DNA of 64,000 nt. Source: Pseudomonadota bacterium (GTDB lineage: Bacteria > Desulfobacterota > Desulfobulbia > Desulfobulbales > JAGXFP01). Positions 39,890 to 50,600 of this stretch are shown here, one piece after another. Below the pieces are notes generated by a model. It worked only from the letters and a program-made list of their open reading frames with translations. It was not told the origin of the DNA and made no database searches. The DNA lies in the NCBI GenBank assembly GCA_018814305.1, contig JAHJAA010000009.1, forward strand, positions 39,265 to 103,264. Direction: 5' to 3'. Both the position numbers and the translations under genes were made by a program. The number at the start of each line of letters is the position of its first letter. Position 1 is the first letter of the stretch.

Positions 39890-40010
39890 AGTTTAAAGTG
39901 CCTAGAGTGCCTAAAGTTGTGGTGGTTACTCATCGGATTGTAAATACAGGCTCCGGACCATGGCCTGATAACCTTTTTTGATCAGTAACTCCATTAACTT
40001 TAGGCACTTT
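39890..40010. repeat. Dispersed short repeat, inverted pair between holB and the YhaM-like gene
   Basis: AGTGCCTAAAGTTGTGGTGG (39906-39925, preceded by a related AAGTGCCTAGAG) and ACTTTAGGCACTTT (39997-40010) face each other, filling most of the gap between two minus-strand genes. Both halves are variants of the repeat at 28052-28080. The pair could fold in RNA. Confidence 0.45.
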
Positions 40011-40018
40011 CTTCCCTC

Positions 40019-41041
40019 TTATCCCCAAAGCGATCTCTGGCGGGGATCGATCTCGGGGTTTTCAGGTTCGGCGGACTCCCGGTCGCCGGGGGCGCCTCGG
40101 ACCAGGAGAAAGCGTTCCAGGTTGCGCTGGTAGTCGGTCCACTGATATTCATCCTCCGCCAATCGGCCGGCCAGTCCGGTGATGTAGTTGACCTTGGCGT
40201 CAAGGTCGTCGAGGAAATGGAGGACAAAGGCCTCGAGCATCATAGGCAGGGTGGGGGCGCCGAATTCATGGCGTCCGTGGTGGGAGAGGATCAGGTGTTT
40301 CAAGCGGGTGATCTTTTCTTCGGAAAGAGCAGGGATGCGTTGGGCCTGCTCCTGAATCATTTCCACCCCAAGGACCATGTGCCCAACCAGGCGTCCCTTT
40401 TCGGAATAATCGATGGGGTAGTCGGCAAAGTCGAATTCACTCAGTTTGCCGATGTCGTGGAGGATGGCTCCAGCCAGCAGCAACGATCGGTCAATGGTCG
40501 GATAGAGTCCTGCCACCGCATCGGCCAGGCGGGCCACCCCGAGGGTATGTTCCAGGAGCCCGCCGTAGTATGCGTGGTGCATGCCCTTGGCCGCCGGGGC
40601 CTCTTTGATCATGGCAAAAATCCGGCGATCGGCAAAGAAGGATCCGACCAGCTCACGATAGGCCTGGTCGGGGATCGATTTGCCAAGTTTCTGAAGGGCT
40701 GCGGCCATTTCCGGGATATCACCCGAGGTGGCGGGCAGGAAGTGGCTCATATCGCCATCGGGCGGCTCCCCGCCTTCCAGGGTATTGATCTTCAGTTGGA
40801 GGGCGCCCTTGTAAGATTGGGCCAGTGCGTTCAGGCGAATTACCGCCCCTGGTCGACAGAGGGGCTGGATTGCTTCGGCGTTGTCCCAGACCCGGCTGGT
40901 GATTTCGCCGCTGTTATCCATCACCACCAGAGAAAGAAACGGTTTGCCGTTTCTGGTCTCGGACAGGGTGGCCGATTTGACCAGGAACAACCCGTTGACC
41001 GGCTGGTTATCCTTAATATCGCTGACGAAATCGCCTTTCAT
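40019..41041 (-). CDS. OB-fold plus HD-domain 3'-5' exoribonuclease, YhaM-like
   Basis: The protein has about 340 residues. The N-terminal OB fold reads LFLVKSATLSETRNGKPFLSLVVMD. The HD phosphohydrolase domain has HHAYYGGLLEHTLGVA, the HD pair in GAILHDIGKL, and HLILSHHGRHEFG. YhaM-like enzymes trim RNA (and ssDNA) 3' ends with divalent metals. The start could be ATG 41041 or the TTG at 41047 that overlaps the purSL stop. I prefer the ATG. It is the downstream partner of purSL. Confidence 0.85.
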   Translation of the reverse strand: MKGDFVSDIKDNQPVNGLFLVKSATLSETRNGKPFLSLVVMDNSGEITSRVWDNAEAIQPLCRPGAVIRLNALAQSYKGALQLKINTLEGGEPPDGDMSHFLPATSGDIPEMAAALQKLGKSIPDQAYRELVGSFFADRRIFAMIKEAPAAKGMHHAYYGGLLEHTLGVARLADAVAGLYPTIDRSLLLAGAILHDIGKLSEFDFADYPIDYSEKGRLVGHMVLGVEMIQEQAQRIPALSEEKITRLKHLILSHHGRHEFGAPTLPMMLEAFVLHFLDDLDAKVNYITGLAGRLAEDEYQWTDYQRNLERFLLVRGAPGDRESAEPENPEIDPRQRSLWG

Positions 41042-41043
41042 GG

Positions 41044-44034
41044 TCAAAAGTCAAGGGTGGCCTGCCAAGCCTTTTTCAGGTTGGCAAGTTGGGCGTGGAT
41101 CACTTCGTTGCCGCCAAGTCCTGTGCAGACCAGGGTCGCCTCCTCGGTAACCTGACCGATCCGTGCCCAGGTAGTATTCGCCATAATCGCCTCGAAGTCA
41201 TCGGCTCGCTCGGGGGGAATCGTCACCAGGAGTCGGCTTTGTGATTCGGAAAAGAGCAGAATATCATCACGTCCAATTTCTGAAGCCGGCACCTTGACCA
41301 GGTCAACGGTCATTCCGAAACCCCCGGCAAAAGCGGATTCAGCAAGAGCCACCCCAAGGCCGCCGTCGGAACAATCGTGGCATGAGGCGATCAAGCCCTT
41401 GCCCATGGCGGCGTTGACCGCCCGATACCGGGCCAGGGCCTCTTCGCCGTTGACCTTGGGAACGGAGTTGCCCCGGGCGTTGAGCATGGCCGCATATTCC
41501 GAGCCGCCCAGCTCGTTAAAGGTCGTACCCAATATGTAGACCAGATCGCCGGGCTTTTTAACGTCCATGGTCACGGCGCGACGGACATCATTAATCTTGG
41601 CCACCACTGAAAAGAGCAGGGTGGGGGGGATGGAGATTTTGGTTGACCCGACCTGGTAATCGTTTTTCATGGAGTCCTTCCCCGAGATACAGGGGACCCC
41701 GAAGGTCTTGGCGTAATGGGCCAGGGCCTGGTTGGCCCGGACCAGTTGGGCCAGCTTGTAGGCCCCGTCCGGGGTCTTTTCGGAAAGGATGGGATCGCAC
41801 CAGCAGAAGTTGTCCAGCCCGGCCATGACCTCAAGATCAGACCCCACTGAAACGGCGTTTCTGATGGCCTCGTCCATGGCGCAGGCCACCATGTGATAGG
41901 TGTCGAGATCGGAATAGCGAGGGCAGATGCCATGGGCGATGACCAGCCCTTCAAATGAATCAAGGAGCGGCCGGATCACCGCCGCGTCGCTTGGCCCATC
42001 GTTTTCGGCCCCGGTCAGGGGTTTGACCACGCTGCCGCCCTGAACCTCGTGGTCATACTGGCGGACCACATACTCCTTGGAACAGATATTAAGCCGACCC
42101 AGGATGTCCGGTAAGGTTTTGTTCAGGTCCGGGGTGGCAGGAAGGTCTGGTTCGGGGAACTGCGGTCGCTCCCAGCGGGCCACCATCTGCATTGGTGGTA
42201 ACCCTTTGTGGACAAATTCCATATCCATCAGGGCCACGGTTTTCCCATCATAGAGAACGTGGAACTTACCCGTTTCAGTGAAGGTTCCAAGAACTGTCGC
42301 CTCCACATCCATCTTATCGCACAGGGCCATGAAGGCCGGGAGCTTATTCGGGGGGACTGCCAGGGTCATGCGCTCCTGAGCCTCGGAGATGAAGATCTCC
42401 CAGGGGTTGAGTCCCGGATACTTTAAGGGCGCCTTTTCCAGATGGAGTTCAAAGCCGTTGGTATCCTGACCCATCTCGCCCACAGAAGAAGACAGTCCAC
42501 CCGCGCCGTTGTCGGTGATGCAGTTGTATAATCCCTGGTCCCGGGCCATGAGCAGGCAGTCGAACATCTTTTTCTGGGTGATGGGATCGCCGATCTGGAC
42601 TGCGGTGGCCGGGGAGTTTTCGTTCAGTTCCTCCGAGGAAAAGGTGGCGCCGTGGATGCCATCCTTACCGATGCGACCACCAGTCATTACGATGGCATCG
42701 CCCGGGAGGGCCGACTTCTTTTCCGAGGGTTGGCCGTTGATGATTCCGGGCATCAGGCCGATGGTGCCGCAGAAGACCAGGGGCTTACCGGCAAAGCGGT
42801 CGTCAAAGACCAGGGAGCCGTTGACTGTGGGGATGCCACTCTTGTTGCCGCCGTGCTCAACCCCTTCCCGGACCCCTTCGAAGATCCGTTTGGGGTGGAG
42901 TAGGCGCGAGGGCAAAGGTTCGCTGTAAAAGGGTGAGGCAAAGCAGAACACGTTGGTATTGCAGATGAGTTTTGCGCCCATCCCGGTGCCGAAGGGATCC
43001 CGGTTGACCCCGACGATTCCGGTCAGCGCCCCGCCGTATGGATCAAGGGCCGAGGGGCTGTTATGGGTCTCTGCCTTAAAGACCACGTTCCAATTCTCGT
43101 TGAACCGGACCACCCCGGCGTTGTCCTTGAACACCGACAGGCACCAGTCATTAACACCAAGGGAGTCCCGGATCTCCTTGGTGGGATTGCGGATATAGGT
43201 ATCAAAGAGGCTGCTGATCTGCTCTCGACTCCCGGTTTCGGCGTTTTCATAGTCGATGTCGCCGGCAAAGATCTTATGTTTGCAGTGTTCCGACCAGGTC
43301 TGGGCCAGGACTTCGAGTTCCACATCGGTGATCTTTTCACCGATGCCGTATTTTTTTCGGGCGGCGCGGGTTTCCGGGCGGGTCAGGTAGTCGCGGATCA
43401 GTTTCATTTCGTCGAGGGTCAGGGCCAGGATCCCTTCCCGGCTGATCCGCATCAGTTCATCGTCATCCACCTCGAGGTCAATTTCGGCAACCAGGGTCGC
43501 CGGGCCTCCAGCAACCCTGGCGGCCATGGGCTTAAAGCCTCCGGCGGCAACAAACTCATCTCGACTCATGATGGTGTAACGCTGGATCAGTTCATTGGCC
43601 AGAAGTTTGGCGGCAATGGTGGTGGCCTGCTCCCGGGTCAGGGCGCCACTTACCAGGTACTGCATGGAGGTATAGACCGTTTCTGCGGCCGTCAACTTGC
43701 GACCCAGCATAAGAGCCAGGGCCTGGGAGGCGGTCCGCCCTTCATTATCGGTAACTCCGGGTCGGAAACCCACCTCAATGACCCAATCAAAGGCGAGATC
43801 CCAGTCCAGGGCCAGCGGTCCCAACGACCAGTCCTGGGTCACCGGGTCACAGAAGGGGCCGGAAGCTGCATCGTGCAATTGCTGTTTACTTATTTCAGCC
43901 TCAACGGTGAAGACCTTGATGGTCCGAACTGTCGAGACTTCAAGTTTGAGATCCGTTTCGATCCGTTTCTGGGTTCGGGTCCCGAAGGAGTCGATAAGTG
44001 TGGGTTTCTGACCCACCTGGATACGGGCTAGCAT
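41044..44034 (-). CDS. purSL: Phosphoribosylformylglycinamidine synthase, PurS-PurL fusion
   Basis: The protein has 996 residues. The first 80 or so look like PurS, followed by the linker, two AIRS-type ATP-binding halves and the second catalytic repeat. Motifs include ETHNSPSALDPYGGALTG and DNGAGGLSSSVGEMG. The C-terminus ends without the class I glutaminase domain seen in E. coli PurL, so a separate PurQ must supply ammonia. ATG 44034 has AGGAG at the right distance. A longer frame to 44133 lacks support. It catalyses step four of purine synthesis. Confidence 0.9.
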   Translation of the reverse strand: MLARIQVGQKPTLIDSFGTRTQKRIETDLKLEVSTVRTIKVFTVEAEISKQQLHDAASGPFCDPVTQDWSLGPLALDWDLAFDWVIEVGFRPGVTDNEGRTASQALALMLGRKLTAAETVYTSMQYLVSGALTREQATTIAAKLLANELIQRYTIMSRDEFVAAGGFKPMAARVAGGPATLVAEIDLEVDDDELMRISREGILALTLDEMKLIRDYLTRPETRAARKKYGIGEKITDVELEVLAQTWSEHCKHKIFAGDIDYENAETGSREQISSLFDTYIRNPTKEIRDSLGVNDWCLSVFKDNAGVVRFNENWNVVFKAETHNSPSALDPYGGALTGIVGVNRDPFGTGMGAKLICNTNVFCFASPFYSEPLPSRLLHPKRIFEGVREGVEHGGNKSGIPTVNGSLVFDDRFAGKPLVFCGTIGLMPGIINGQPSEKKSALPGDAIVMTGGRIGKDGIHGATFSSEELNENSPATAVQIGDPITQKKMFDCLLMARDQGLYNCITDNGAGGLSSSVGEMGQDTNGFELHLEKAPLKYPGLNPWEIFISEAQERMTLAVPPNKLPAFMALCDKMDVEATVLGTFTETGKFHVLYDGKTVALMDMEFVHKGLPPMQMVARWERPQFPEPDLPATPDLNKTLPDILGRLNICSKEYVVRQYDHEVQGGSVVKPLTGAENDGPSDAAVIRPLLDSFEGLVIAHGICPRYSDLDTYHMVACAMDEAIRNAVSVGSDLEVMAGLDNFCWCDPILSEKTPDGAYKLAQLVRANQALAHYAKTFGVPCISGKDSMKNDYQVGSTKISIPPTLLFSVVAKINDVRRAVTMDVKKPGDLVYILGTTFNELGGSEYAAMLNARGNSVPKVNGEEALARYRAVNAAMGKGLIASCHDCSDGGLGVALAESAFAGGFGMTVDLVKVPASEIGRDDILLFSESQSRLLVTIPPERADDFEAIMANTTWARIGQVTEEATLVCTGLGGNEVIHAQLANLKKAWQATLDF

Positions 44035-44447
44035 GGGAAAACTCCTGATGAATGGTGTCGAAAATTGCGGGCCGATTGATCCAGCCGAACTAAGTAATAC
44101 TAATACGGTAAAGATGGGGGCAACTATACCCAATCAACTACTATTTTGAAACGATAACCAAAAAAAAAGATCACTCTCACCTCTCACCCTAACTTTTCAC
44201 TCTTCACCCAGGTCTTTTTAAACCAACCAAACCGCTCTTGAAAATAATAAATAAATTAACATTGCTAAATTATTTTGTTAAAAATTATTATAAACGTTAC
44301 GCTGGGAAAAGGGATGAAACGTATATGTGTTGAGAAAAAGAATGAAAGGCAATTATTGGGGTTTATTTTTTGAATCGGCCCGGGAGTGGGGGTGGTGAGG
44401 AAGAAGGTATTGTCGGTGTGGTGCTGGCCTCTTGATGTTAGCACCGC

Positions 44448-44463
44448 TGGCATAAAAAATGCT
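44448..44463 (+). promoter_or_regulatory. Candidate sigma54 (-24/-12) promoter of the minor pilin operon
   Basis: TGGCATAAAAAATGCT matches the -24/-12 form: GG at 44449-44450 and GC at 44461-44462, exactly 10 bases apart, with TGGCA and TGCT contexts. It lies in the AT-rich 443-base gap before the first pilin gene (44035-44477), where I see nothing else definite. Sigma54 control is common for type IV pilin genes. The predicted transcript would begin only about 5 bases before ATG 44478. Confidence 0.5.
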
Positions 44464-44477
44464 TAATAAATACAGTA

Positions 44478-45230
44478 ATGAACATGAAGACGATATCCAA
44501 AATAAAGCTTACTAACCGACCCGGCTATTCCTTGATCGAGGTAATGGTTGTCTTATGTATCGTCGGCATTATGGCTGCGAGCGCCGGATACTATCTGAAC
44601 ACTACTGAAACCGAGATGAAGGGTTTTGCCTTTACTACTCGGGCCTACTTTGTTCAGGCCAGAAACGAGGCCATTAAGCGCGGCTATCCGGTCTATCTGG
44701 ATTTTGATTTTGACGGCGATGAGGATGCCGACCCAAACGATACGGATAAATGTATTGATAACGGGTACACCATCTGGGTGGACCAGAATAAAGACGAGGT
44801 CTACAAAACTGTGGACGGCGATGCGATTCTGCTCACGGTAAATCTGGAAAACATGGAATCGCCACCGCCCAATAATAAGAAAGGCCCGGAGGTCTATTTT
44901 ACTAAATTTCCTACAGGGTGTAGCGGTAGCTTTACTCCGCCCACCGGTCCCCCTGGTGATGATGGTCCCGGCACCAAGACCATTAAAGACGGGGTCAATA
45001 TGAGCGGCAGTGATGCTATTCAACGGTTCAAATTTAATCCTGACGGGACCAGTGATAACGGCAGCGCCTATTTTTATCTGCCAGAGGGGCCTCGCTCCGC
45101 CAAGGAGGTGGGGGAAGGGCCCTGGACGGTTATTGTCAATAATGTCGGTCGGATCTCCCTTGATAATTATGGGCTTTCCCTTGACCCAGCCGACGGGGTG
45201 GTGAAAAATAAGTGGAGAGTCAACCAATAA
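44478..45230 (+). CDS. Minor prepilin, GspH/FimT-like
   Basis: The protein has 250 residues. A basic leader ends RPG, followed by the prepilin helix YSLIEVMVVLCIVGIMAASAGYYL with Glu at +5 of the mature form, so cleavage is before Tyr19. The globular part has aspartate-rich loops (DFDFDGDEDADPNDTDK) that look like calcium-binding sites. It heads a minor-pilin operon leading to PilY1. No Shine-Dalgarno is visible before ATG 44478 or ATG 44484. Confidence 0.82.
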   Translation: MNMKTISKIKLTNRPGYSLIEVMVVLCIVGIMAASAGYYLNTTETEMKGFAFTTRAYFVQARNEAIKRGYPVYLDFDFDGDEDADPNDTDKCIDNGYTIWVDQNKDEVYKTVDGDAILLTVNLENMESPPPNNKKGPEVYFTKFPTGCSGSFTPPTGPPGDDGPGTKTIKDGVNMSGSDAIQRFKFNPDGTSDNGSAYFYLPEGPRSAKEVGEGPWTVIVNNVGRISLDNYGLSLDPADGVVKNKWRVNQ

Positions 45231-45325
45231 CCTGGAAGGTTGTTGGTTGCGAAAGCAGGCCCAAAGATTTTTGTAATGCCGGAGCTATTGGAGCGGAAGA
45301 TTTTTTTCAGGTGAGGTGCGGGTTG

Positions 45326-46519
45326 GTGAAACACCATTTAACAACGGACGGATCAGGTTTTACCCTGGTCGAGATGGTAATCGCGGTTCTCATCACCTTG
45401 ATTGTCCTGGGCGGGGTCTATCAGACCATGACCTCCGAGTCCATCGACCGTGATGTGGAAGAGTCGGTGATCGACATGCAGAATAATGCCCGGGCCGCCA
45501 TCGTCCAGATTGGCAAGGATGTGAAGGGTGCGGGCTTCTTTGGCTGCGGGGGGAATCTGGCGGCCAATACCATCAAGAACGCGGATAAAGACGCTAATGT
45601 CGGGGTTGAGGCCCGAGAGTTTATTGGGAATATGCTCAAAGACGTTAATCTCCCTGCCGGGGTCACCAAATGGGATTCGGCCAAGACCCTGTTGACCACC
45701 TTGAAGGAGATTCCTGATACCGATTTTAATGTCGGTTATCTGGCTGTACCCATGGCCGTTTATAATGATGTCGATAGTGCTGAAACCCGATTTCAACCGG
45801 GGAGTGATGTCCTGGCGCTGTTCACCTTAACCGACCAGATTTACCAGGATACGGATATGACAACCCCTGCTGATGATCTCGATCTTGAAGAGAGGCATTT
45901 CAACAAAGGGGATATTGTTTACGTTACTGATTGTATTGATTATTCCATCTTCCAGAAAAGCAATTGCGATGACACCAAAGTTCTTAGACATGATGCAAAC
46001 ACAGATGGCTGTACATCCGAAACACCTGCTCTCTTGCCTCAGAACGATTCGAACTCCCTGGGCAAAATCTATAAGACCTCGGATAAGGTGGTTATGCTCT
46101 ACCGGTTGGGGATTACCACCTATTTTTTGAAGGAAAATACCCTGTACCGGGATCACAGCTCAAATCCGCTGGCCTCCAATGTTGAGGACCTGCAGTTTGA
46201 ATTTGTTTTTGATGAAAATGCCAATGATACTGTCAGTGACGAGATTGCCGCCGACAATTGGCGGGATACCCTCGATGAAAAGAATAACAATGGTGCCTTT
46301 AGCGCGGCCCGGGCTCGGGCGGTTCGAATCTGGATCCTGACCATGAGTGATCCGAGTTCTGGATATGTCGACAAGAATTTTTATCATTATCCCAACAGTC
46401 CCTATGATATCAGTCCTCCTTCGGTGGTCAATCCTGCCATGGCCAACCGTTACCGGTACCTCATGAATGCGGTGATTTACCTGCGTAATGCCGGATTGGA
46501 CCCGAATAACAAGAAATGA
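45326..46519 (+). CDS. pilW: PilW-like minor prepilin
   Basis: The protein has about 397 residues. It begins VKHHLTTDGSG and then FTLVEMVIAVLITLIVLGGVYQ, a type III prepilin signal cleaved before Phe with Glu at +5. The long C-terminal region matches the large PilW-type minor pilins that help prime pilus assembly with PilV, PilX and PilY1. The open frame extends back to 45212 inside the previous gene. I chose GTG 45326 because it gives a short leader and has AGGTGAGG upstream, though GTG 45311 is possible. The stop overlaps pilV (ATGA). Confidence 0.78.
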   Translation: MKHHLTTDGSGFTLVEMVIAVLITLIVLGGVYQTMTSESIDRDVEESVIDMQNNARAAIVQIGKDVKGAGFFGCGGNLAANTIKNADKDANVGVEAREFIGNMLKDVNLPAGVTKWDSAKTLLTTLKEIPDTDFNVGYLAVPMAVYNDVDSAETRFQPGSDVLALFTLTDQIYQDTDMTTPADDLDLEERHFNKGDIVYVTDCIDYSIFQKSNCDDTKVLRHDANTDGCTSETPALLPQNDSNSLGKIYKTSDKVVMLYRLGITTYFLKENTLYRDHSSNPLASNVEDLQFEFVFDENANDTVSDEIAADNWRDTLDEKNNNGAFSAARARAVRIWILTMSDPSSGYVDKNFYHYPNSPYDISPPSVVNPAMANRYRYLMNAVIYLRNAGLDPNNKK

Positions 46520-46968
46520 ACGAGGCTGTGATGAAATCGATCAATCCGCACGGACGCCATGAAGGGGGCTTTTCACTCCTGGAGGTTGTTTTTGCCTTGG
46601 GGATTTTGGCCATCGGCATCATGGGATACAGCACCCTGAAGACCTCCAGTAAATTCAGCCAGGTTTATTCACGGGATCTCTCCCAGGCTGTGATGCTGAC
46701 GGATCAAGAGTGGAATGTCCTGAAGACCAAATCGTATACCGGGGTCGATCTGAAGCATACCGGCAACGGCGGTTATTTTGAGTCGAGTGATGTTTTGGAA
46801 CTCGGGGGGTTTGAAATTGGGGAAGTCTATTGGGTTGTCCTGGATGATTGCCCCGGTCGAGGGTTCAAGACCATTCTGCTGAACACCGCCTGGAATAATG
46901 ATCGAAAAGGGGTTTTGACAGATAACCGGCAGACCCTGGTTCTGCCCCTGGTGGCCGTTGAGCCGTGA
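46516..46968 (+). CDS. pilV: PilV-like minor prepilin
   Basis: The protein has 150 residues. A leader of 18 residues ends GG, and FSLLEVVFALGILAIGIMGYSTLKT follows with Glu at +5, so it is a prepilin peptidase substrate. The downstream sequence is short and globular, like PilV/GspI-type proteins. Its start overlaps the pilW stop by 4 bases. It belongs to the tip complex encoded with PilX and PilY1. Confidence 0.82.
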   Translation: MNEAVMKSINPHGRHEGGFSLLEVVFALGILAIGIMGYSTLKTSSKFSQVYSRDLSQAVMLTDQEWNVLKTKSYTGVDLKHTGNGGYFESSDVLELGGFEIGEVYWVVLDDCPGRGFKTILLNTAWNNDRKGVLTDNRQTLVLPLVAVEP

Positions 46969-46987
46969 ACAAGGGGATTCGGAGACT

Positions 46988-47608
46988 ATGATGAGATTTT
47001 TTTGGCAAAGAATCGACACCGATCAGCGTGGGATGGCTTTGATTTCCGCACTAATGTTGATTCTGGTGATTTCCTTGACCGCAGTGGGGGTTTCCACCGA
47101 CACCTCGATGAATGTGCGGGTTGCCTCCTACCAGCGCTTCAAGGCGCGGGCCACGGCCAAGGCCGATGCCGGGGCTGTGGGGAGTCTGGCGGTGCTTTTG
47201 GATAATGAAGAGAAAGCGTGGGCCCAGGCCAAGGGGCAAGAGATCCCCTATCCCAAATTGAGTAAGGACTACAATGGGACCATCACCCTGTTGCCCCCAA
47301 GGGATGTGGATGGCTGCATGGGTACTGCCGATGCGCTCAAATACTTGGGCCTGGTCAGTCTGAATAAAAACCCAGGCCAGTTTCCGACCATGAAAATTAC
47401 CGGGGACCTCGAATCGGATATCACCACCCAGTATATTGGTTCCCGAAGCAATGAAGGGTCGTCGTTGATCATGGCGGCGGGATATGAAGGGGTTGGCAAG
47501 AGTGCTGCCGGCGGTGGGGTGACCATCGTTTATTCTGTGTACAGTGAGGGCAAGGACGCCACCGGCGCTCGGACCAAGACCGGGTTATATTACGGCATCG
47601 TCAAGTAA
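46988..47608 (+). CDS. pilX: PilX-like minor pilus assembly protein
   Basis: The protein has about 206 residues. The N-terminus reads QRGMALISALMLILVISLTAVGVSTDTSM, the hydrophobic helix of PilX-type proteins, in which the classic Glu5 is missing. The rest carries Ala/Gly-rich strands. ATG 46988 and ATG 46991 both have GGAG upstream, and the second has better spacing. PilX-type proteins bridge the tip complex and PilY1. The pilV gene ends 20 bases upstream. Confidence 0.78.
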   Translation: MMRFFWQRIDTDQRGMALISALMLILVISLTAVGVSTDTSMNVRVASYQRFKARATAKADAGAVGSLAVLLDNEEKAWAQAKGQEIPYPKLSKDYNGTITLLPPRDVDGCMGTADALKYLGLVSLNKNPGQFPTMKITGDLESDITTQYIGSRSNEGSSLIMAAGYEGVGKSAAGGGVTIVYSVYSEGKDATGARTKTGLYYGIVK

Positions 47609-47667
47609 TGAGCATGACCGAATTTTTGTTCGATAGCTGCGGAGTTGAGTGAATTCAGGAGGGGACC

Positions 47668-50600
47668 ATGAAAAAGACCATATTGTTATCCGTCCAAATG
47701 CTGGCGGTCACGTTGTTTCTGCTGTGGGCCGGCCAGGCTCAGGCCTTGAATGCCGTCGCTGATTACCAGTCGGTTCCACCCTTTATCTCCAAGTCCATCC
47801 GGCCGCTGACTATGCTTATTCTGGACAGTTCGGGCAGTATGGGGTGGGATGCCTACTCCGGGGGCTATGATCCGAACCATAGTTATTACGGGTTGTTTGA
47901 GCCAGAGCTCTGTTACGGGGAGAACTCCGGTGGTACCGCGACCTGTGACCTTCCCATTGTGAGCGGCGGGTGTAGTACTGATGTTCCTTCGGGAAATTAT
48001 TACTGCGACATCTCCACCTCAATTTACAGTTCGGCCACCAACTGCACTGATTCTTGCTACGAGGTCGGCGTCTCCTATCAGACCCAGGCCTGTACCCCGA
48101 CCACCGAAACCAATAATGGCAATTGTACACCCAATTACGGTTGCAGCGTTACTTCAACCTCGTCAACCTCTTACACCTTTTCCTGTTCAACCACCGGGTC
48201 AACCTACACCCGGTCCGATTATACTTCCGCTTCGAACTCCTGTAATAACTATTGCGCCTCCAGCCCATCCTCCTGGGACTGTTCCATCAATCCAACCTCC
48301 TATACCTCTTCAGCTAATTGTACGTCGGGGTGTACTGAGACCCTAAATTTGTTCAACTGCGGGTTGACCGGGTCCAATTATTCTTCGGAAACTGACTGTA
48401 ATGACCGATGTTCGACCACGGTAACCGGCACCAGCTATGGCACCTGCTCGCCGGAGACCTATAATCCCGATTGCCTTACTTCGACGACGACTTCCGCCTG
48501 TACCTCTGCCGGCGGGACGTGCTCCACGGATACCATCTGGCAAACGGTCACTACCACCTCCTCGTCCTCGTGTACAGATTCCGGCGGCACCTATACCCCG
48601 GCCACTGGCACTTATTATTACCCCAATGCCACCACCAGTGCCGATTGTATCGCCACCACCCCGAATATGTGGGGCAATAAGCTGAATTTTGATCTGATGG
48701 CCCGATTGGATGTGGCCAAGAAGGTCCTGACCGGCGGGCAGACCGCCGATGTGGCCGGGCTGCCTGGTGTGGTCGGTCGAAATGCCGTGATCCAGCTGCC
48801 GGCCGGGAAAATTGCTCGGGGTCTGGTTCAGGACAATGACAACCTGCCGTTGGGCTTTGAGGTCTATAACAGCTCAAATGGTGGCCGGGTGGTGGATTAT
48901 ATCGGGACGGACAATGCGACCATCGTAATTGATATCAATAGTACTACGGCTAACGGTAATACTCCCCTGGCCGAATCGGTGGCCACCGGCATCAATTACT
49001 TTAAACAGGCGACCAGGCATTACAGCACCCAAGAGTACACCATCAGTAACCAATGGGATCCCTTCTACGACAACGCCTCCGGGACCTTGAACACTTGCGG
49101 GCAGGCCTCGATGATCGTCATCACCGACGGAGATCCCACCGCCGATGACTCCTTCCCGGCCGTGATGCTCAATGCCGCCAGTGGAACGGCCTTTAGTGTT
49201 GGCTCGTACTATGTTGATGACGTCTCTTATTATGGCCACACCACCGATCTGCGAACTGACATCCAAGGCAAGCAGTCCCTTGATCTTTATTACGTGTGGG
49301 CCTTTGGTGATGCCACTGCGGCGTTGGCCGCCCCGAACTTACAAAAGGCCTCAATCCTGGGTGGGTTTGATGATAAACCGCAACCTCCCGCCACCACGGT
49401 TGACGGGAAGCCCAGTACCGTAGCGGTCGAAAACGCCGCTCTTTTTAAAGATCGGGAGTGGGATTTTGACCATAATACCGTTCCTGATAATTACGCCCAG
49501 GCGGACGTGGGCGACGAACTTGCCGCCACCCTGCAGAATATGCTGGGCGCCATTGAGTCCAAGTCTTCCTCCGCCTCGGCCGCTTCGGTTATTTCCAACT
49601 CCCGGACCGGTGAGGGTGCCATGTACCAGGCGGTATTTTTCCCGTCCAGGCTTGATTCCCTTGGCAACAAGCTTGTGTGGAGTGGTGATGTCCATGCCCT
49701 CTGGGTTGATAAGTACGGGAACTTGCGGGAAGATTGTGATAATGCCAGCCCCGAACCACCGGCTCTACCGTCTTGTGACCCCGGTGACCAGGATTTTATC
49801 CTCGATCTGAAAAAAGATGTCATTATTGAGTTTATCGTCGATTCCACCACCAATTCTTCTTCGGCAACCCGCTATCAGGATCTTGACGGCAATGGCAAGA
49901 AAACGAAATTAATCGAGTCGGGAGTGGAGTTGGCTGCGATTAATTACCTGTGGAGCGGTGGCGAATGGTTGGCCAAGGTAGATCCGGTTGCGGCCACGGT
50001 CCAGCGGTCTTATGGGGTTGCCGCAGATTCCCGCTATATCTTTACCTCGATCAATAATAACCAGATCGATTTCAACGCGGTGGCAATTCGGGGGCAGTTG
50101 GATTCTGATGCCGAGTTCCAGGCTATTCTGAATGCGGCTGATGTCGCCGAGGCCGGCAAGATTGTGAACTATGTTCGGGGCCAGGATCAGGTCGGTTTCC
50201 GGGAGCGACAGTACGACTGGGACAATAACCTGACGGCGGAAACGTATAAGCTGGGCGACGTAGTAGGTTCCACCCCGACCTTGGTTTCCAGCCCGGCGGA
50301 GGACTATGACGCGATTTATGGTGATCTCTCCTATAATACCTTCAAACAAGCATATGCTGATCGTCGGCATGTGATCTATGCCGGGGCCAATGACGGCGGC
50401 CTCCATGCCTTTAACGCCGGATATTTTGATATTGACAAGCAGACCTTTTTGAGGGCGCCCGGGGTCTGGGATGAGCCTTCATCGGATTGGAATTACGGTG
50501 CAACCACCTATGACATGGGCTCTGAGATGTGGATGTATGTTCCCCAGAATGTGCTGCCTCATCTGAAATGGCTGACTGACCTGGAGTACCAGCATACTTA

